DNA of 64,000 bases from Massospora cicadina (Eukaryota; Entomophthoromycota; Entomophthoromycetes; Entomophthorales; Entomophthoraceae): contig JAKSZP010002672.1 in NCBI GenBank assembly GCA_022478985.1, forward strand, positions 1-64,000, read 5' to 3'. This document shows positions 60,163-64,000 of this stretch, piece after piece (the stretch's first letter is position 1; every line of letters starts with the position of its first letter). The notes beneath the pieces are model-generated. The model was not told where the DNA came from, did no database searches, and was given only the letters and a program-made list of their open reading frames with translations. A program made the translations under genes and the position numbers.

Positions 60163-60780
60163 TGTTACGGTCAGAAACATCCCAGTTTCTGATCACCAGC
60201 TTACCTTAGGTTTGACACAATTCATGCCAAACGTCCAGCATGAGCTGGACTATTGAGGTAGTAAACCTCAGAATTAGGGAAATTTGAAGCGAGAAAAAGA
60301 TGAAATAGGTAAGCGAGATTGTAAACCCCAGAATTAACCTTATTTTATTTATTATTAGATAAAAAGTTGCTGACGAACAGGATCCCAATAATCTGATGCT
60401 GCGAACACACCAAGGAAAAGACAGGATATTTAAGGGAGATCAAACTCCAAAAACCCAAGTTTTTGTTGACGTGACAAAAACTCGTTGTGCGCGGATCACC
60501 AGGTAAGATAAGGTAAGGGCGGCCCCAAGGCCACCAGAGAAAGAGAGAGAATTCCAAATGAAGTTTGGAATTGCGCAGGATTGACCTTAAAGGTTGCCCT
60601 TCTGGGGCCTCACCCAAACCATTGATTAGGCTTGCAAGAGCCTAATCAATAATTCAGGCGAGGCACAACCCAGAGCCCAAACCTGACAAACACCAAAAAG
60701 CTTTTAAATGAATTTATTCGGATTCAGAAAATCCAAACCTGGATTGAAATGCAATGAACAGCTTAAAACCATTTGTTACA
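60163..60780. repeat. Solo LTR of an unassigned family, exact target duplication
   Basis: 618 bp starting TGTTACGGTCAG and ending CATTTGTTACA, flanked by GGCTT on both sides (60158-60162 and 60781-60785). It interrupts the HAL-like element. No other copy is present in the window, so orientation and family are unknown. It contains a perfect stem-loop at 60621-60650. The 90-codon frame at 60617-60345 lies inside the LTR and is unlikely to be a gene. Confidence 0.8.
60621..60650. repeat. Perfect 12-bp inverted repeat
   Basis: ATTGATTAGGCT, loop TGCAAG, AGCCTAATCAAT. Inside the 618-bp solo LTR. Confidence 0.9.
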
Positions 60781-60946
60781 GGCTTGAGCAGCAATCTTAT
60801 AGAGAATTGTTTGATAAGATAGGGTGTGATTAGTTGTTTCAGCAGGAGCTACAGCCATGGAGGTTGAAGGAGAGGGAGGGAGGATCAAATACCACTCAAA
60901 AAATTTAGGCAGTATGGCGGTGAGGCTTATGATGGGAGGAGGTGAG

Positions 60947-61838
60947 TGTCAAGAGAGTGTCTGTAACTCTCTTGTTCCAAGAGAGGTAGTGCAGGATGCA
61001 CAGCCACAATACCAGGGAACTAGCCATTAGCAAGATTGTAAACAGAGCACCACAGAGGGTGACAGAGCAAAAGGGACCCAGGGCAAGGGTTATAACGTTT
61101 TATATAGTAGTAGATCGAAAATAAACACCAAAACTTGGGTGACCCCAAAGTGGAGTCCATAACCAACTGGAGATCTATGCTTAAAAACTTGGGTACCTTG
61201 ATTTAAAGGAGATCAGTGTGACCCAGCTTGCACCAGATATGGTAGATATTTTTGTTGAAATAAAATGGCCAACCTTGTTAGAGACCTCCTCAAGTAGGTC
61301 TGCGCACAGGTTTGATATAGGAACCATATAAAAAATGTAAACTAATGGAAAATTACTAATAGAAAAGTTGACCAGCGAGGAAGGTTGGTTCCATAGAAAC
61401 ATACTTAATCAATGGGGTGGTAAGTTATCAATTAGAAAAGGTGGTTCTAAGCCTAAGCAAACCAATAGGCACATGTTACCATCATCCAGGGTTTTGTAAC
61501 TCAAAATTGATCAAACTTGAGTTATCAATTGTAGCTGGGATCAACCTGACTTGATAATGTTAAAAATGGAATGGGTTTCAAAGCTCTGTTCCTCAAGCAA
61601 TTGTAGTGACCTGTCATGATTAAGAACATATCTGGCGCGTTTTAATGCATTGTCTGCTCGCCAGGTTGAGCATCGTGCACATTCCCAGGACTAACCTGGA
61701 AATAGCTCTCCTGTACCCAGTGTTGGTCCAGGGTATGTTTAAGGTCACGGAGGCCTTCCAACTTAACCTTTTTGGCCTCCTGAAGACCATCTTTATCCTT
61801 ACAGTCTGTGCCCTCAATTATATCATGGAGTTATGACA
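60947..61838 (-). repeat. Solo LTR of family E, exact target duplication
   Basis: 892 bp with plus-strand edges TGTCAAGAGAGTGTC and GAGTTATGACA. GTGAG occurs on both sides (60942-60946 and 61839-61843). Shared blocks with E LTRs: GAGAGTGTCTGTAACTCTC, GACCTCCTCAAGTAGG, GGCCTCCTG. It interrupts the HAL-like element near its zinc knuckle. Confidence 0.92.
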
Positions 61839-62640
61839 GTGAGGTGAAAGCTGCACCAGTGGCAAAAAGGGCACTTATGTTTTGAGTGGTGCAACCTAAA
61901 GCTTAAGGGGAAGAGGGTGCAGACGTTATCCATCCCAGCCCAGAATAGGTGGTGTGGGCAAAGTGAATCATGGTACAAGGGGAAATTCCAGATGGGTGTC
62001 CTAGTGGAAGGGGCAGATAGTTGAAGAGGCATGAGGTCCTGCAATGCAGCTGTCCCCAATGGGATCTATAAACTGGAGGATGGGATTGGTGCTGTAAGCA
62101 GTCAAACTATCTAAAGGCTCCTGGAGGAATTGGTCAAGGGTGAGATGGTGCAGAAAAGTAATAAACTGCACTACCAGAGTGGCATCAATTAGAAATTGAG
62201 TGTAGTAGTGTGATATGTTTAAAACAAGCAACGTCATTGCTGTAGCCATAGCTTGGGCTTTACTTGAGAAGCTCAGGTCAAAGTACCCCTTGAAGGGGCA
62301 GATATCAATAAATCTGGTGGGTTTGTATACCACCTGTGCCATCTCAATGATGGTAGCACTCATATAGGGGAAGATGTTCACATATAGACCCAAAGTTCAA
62401 AGCACTGTTTGCTCTGGGGGTATCAGGGAGCTATAGAGTACCAACTGGGAGCGCACAAGATGTTGAGCAAGGTCCTGAGGGGGACAAATTGACTAGTGGG
62501 ATTGAGGGTGCTAGTGGAGAAAGCCTGGGAACACTTTGGCAATGGTCAAAAAATGCAGGAGGTGGTACAACACCATCCCATAAAAGGGTAGCAGACATCA
62601 AAATTGACAACATCCAAGATTTGATCAAGTGGGATAGCTT

Positions 62641-63330
62641 TGTTTGTTGTATTAAGTAATTCAGATATTTTAATTTTGATCAATTAAGTGATTAAAGTGA
62701 AAGAGAAAGTTCATTTCAATCTTTAAAAGCGGCTAACTTAAAAAGTTTGTCAAAAAATTGGTGTGGAAAATCCCAGAAGCTTAGCATAAGTTAAAGTATC
62801 TTACTAAAGATAAAACAAATATTATTTTTTCAATAGATATACAGAATAAATTCTGGCTAAGCTTTTTATTCTATATATGTTCATTGGCACTATTGATATC
62901 CTTAGCGGCTTGGTAACAAATCACTTGAGTTATAGCAAATTCAGTTTAGTTTGATGTAGCTGTTGATACAATAAAGATCTAATGAAAGTGCTTCAAGCAT
63001 TATCAAAAATAGTCAATGATAGAAATCCTTATTGATGAAACCTGTCAACTGATTATAGAAGATTCCTATGCTAAATTTTAAATTCATTCATTTGTTTCAT
63101 TGAGGTGTATGACAACTAATCTCAGACCTTGGGGGATTTTATCAATAACAGGTTAAACTTACAACATTAATCTATATGGATGTAGGAAGATATAATCTTA
63201 GGGAGTTAAAGACTAAACCTATCTTAGAAAAACTATGCATCAAGTTATCAGGTTGAGATTATATCAGTATCTGAGGTTGGATAGCTTACTAGTAGAATCT
63301 TCTGCCTCCATCCAGTCGTTTAAGGTTTGT
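62641..63330. other. AT-rich DNA without recognisable feature
   Basis: No coding pattern, repeat edge or RNA gene seen. Confidence 0.5.
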
Positions 63331-63339
63331 ATATGGCAT

Positions 63340-63700
63340 GTGGCTAAAATCTTAGCTTGGGGTGTTAGCATAATGGGAATAGGGTTCTACTATCACCCCT
63401 CATGATGCAGGTTTGAATCTTGTCATAGCAGAAATTGATTATTCTGTGCTAAAAGGATAGCAATATATATGGACTTGTGCACCATGCCTTGGTATGACCA
63501 AGTGAATTAGTGAAGTTAGATCATGTAAACTTAGCCTATCAGAACATGCCCAGGAAGGGTTTACCCCAGTACTTGGGTTTTGTCCTCCATTCCTATACTC
63601 TCACCCCCTATCCTTAATTGGTGCAGTATATTTGTTCAAAGGTTGACCCACCTCAAATAAAATTAAAAATAAGAAAAAAAATAAAAAAATTAGCATGATA
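63340..63700 (+). repeat. tRNA-derived SINE-like unit with LINE-type tail
   Basis: TAGCATAATGGGA at 63366-63378 fits a Pol III A box, and GGTTTGAATCT at 63410-63420 fits a B box 31 nt later. A unique body of about 200 bp follows, then GGTTGACCCACCTCA (about 63641-63655) and an A-rich tail to about 63690. The last block resembles the 3' ends of the LINE (GGTTGGCCTTCCTCA) and of the HAL-like copy (GGTTGGCGTACCTCA). It does not fold as a full tRNA (no acceptor pairing), so it is not a tRNA gene. Edges and duplication are not fixed. Confidence 0.55.
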
Positions 63701-64000
63701 TAATTTATCCTAAGGTCTACTTGCCACAAATAATCTTTTATATAAATATCATTAAACTGGTACTTGGCTAGGGTATAGATATAGTCTACATAAAGCTTTA
63801 TATTATTTTGGCCTCTCTGGCTCTATATCTTAGTTAAAGGAGTTATAAGCAATGATCTGAAGGGTCTTATAAACATTTAATATATACTTGAGGTAGGAAA
63901 GAATTTTGATGAGATGTTCCAAATCCTTGAGCAACACAATCTAATTTTTATGTTTGCTCATTACTTGCTTTATCATATTATTATATATAGATTGATATAT
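63701..64000. other. AT-rich DNA at right edge
   Basis: Nothing recognised. Confidence 0.4.

Larger units (their letters stand above)
59344..62640 (-). mobile_element. HAL-like ORF1-only LINE derivative, near complete, with two LTR insertions
   Basis: The minus-sense copy is about 1.78 kb once two solo LTRs are removed, close to the 1.85 kb of the copy at 24 kb. The N-terminal section lies at 62628-62431. The next frame, 62393-62001, has TLVVQFITFLHHLTL and PILQFIDPIGD, matching LVVQFAEFPTHLP and PILQFVVPNGA at 24.4 kb. A damaged knuckle (HHSKHKCPFCH) follows at about 61880. The C-terminal section is in 59693-59424 (AYLFPHAIDDPTLTLSALLH). The 3' end is TTGGGTTGACACC with AAAAAAGACG. No endonuclease or RT was seen. 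CTGAAT on both flanks is a possible short duplication. Confidence 0.7.

Noticed and set aside
63366..63420. tRNA gene
   Set aside because: A and B boxes are present but no 7-bp acceptor stem pairs; a LINE-like tail follows.

Overview
This window is eukaryotic and holds no gene that I can assign to the host. It is a stack of decayed transposable elements in AT-rich DNA. Several chromodomain-type Ty3/Gypsy elements, a LINE without an RNase H domain, heavy CpG decay and the complete absence of host genes suggest a large, repeat-choked genome. A fungus is my best guess, perhaps a rust-type basidiomycete, but nothing here is diagnostic and a plant cannot be excluded. Element letters (A to G, Y, TRIM, HAL-like) are mine.

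Layout. 1-8018: gag end of a minus-strand Gypsy element A, split by a complete minus-strand Gypsy element Y (1028-7886, 5-bp target duplication GAGCT/GAGTT). About 8020-15000: minus-strand element B, whose gag is split by a solo LTR of family E (13160-14044). 16311-23193: minus-strand element C with an inverted LTR of its own family inside it. 23306-41477: plus-strand element D, a relative of Y. D carries a LINE-derived ORF1-only insert (about 23970-25822), and its reverse transcriptase is split by minus-strand chromovirus F (29673-38995). F in turn holds an E-type solo LTR (31177-32070) and a short TRIM-like element inside its own 5' LTR (35959-38209). 41478-49790: gag end of element G, split by chromovirus E (42474-48436, plus strand). 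About 49800-55030: a nearly full-length LINE with ORF1 and an endonuclease/RT ORF2. 55031-64000: AT-rich DNA with fragments of the ORF1-only LINE derivative, one nearly complete copy of which (about 59344-62640) was hit by two solo LTRs with exact 5-bp duplications, plus tRNA-derived SINE-like units.

How the parts relate. Each Gypsy element has the usual gag, protease, RT, RNase H, integrase order, but all are broken by stops and frameshifts. Several LTR families share a compact TATA box followed 20-27 nt later by AATAAA. Primer-binding sites fall into two classes, both matching a tRNA ending in GAGCACCA. The LINE, the ORF1-only derivatives and a SINE-like unit share a related 3' tail, as expected if the LINE machinery moved all three.

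Most unusual observation: the Gag of Y and of its distant relative D has a collagen-like Gly-X-Y segment. In Y this sits between a predicted coiled coil and the capsid region.
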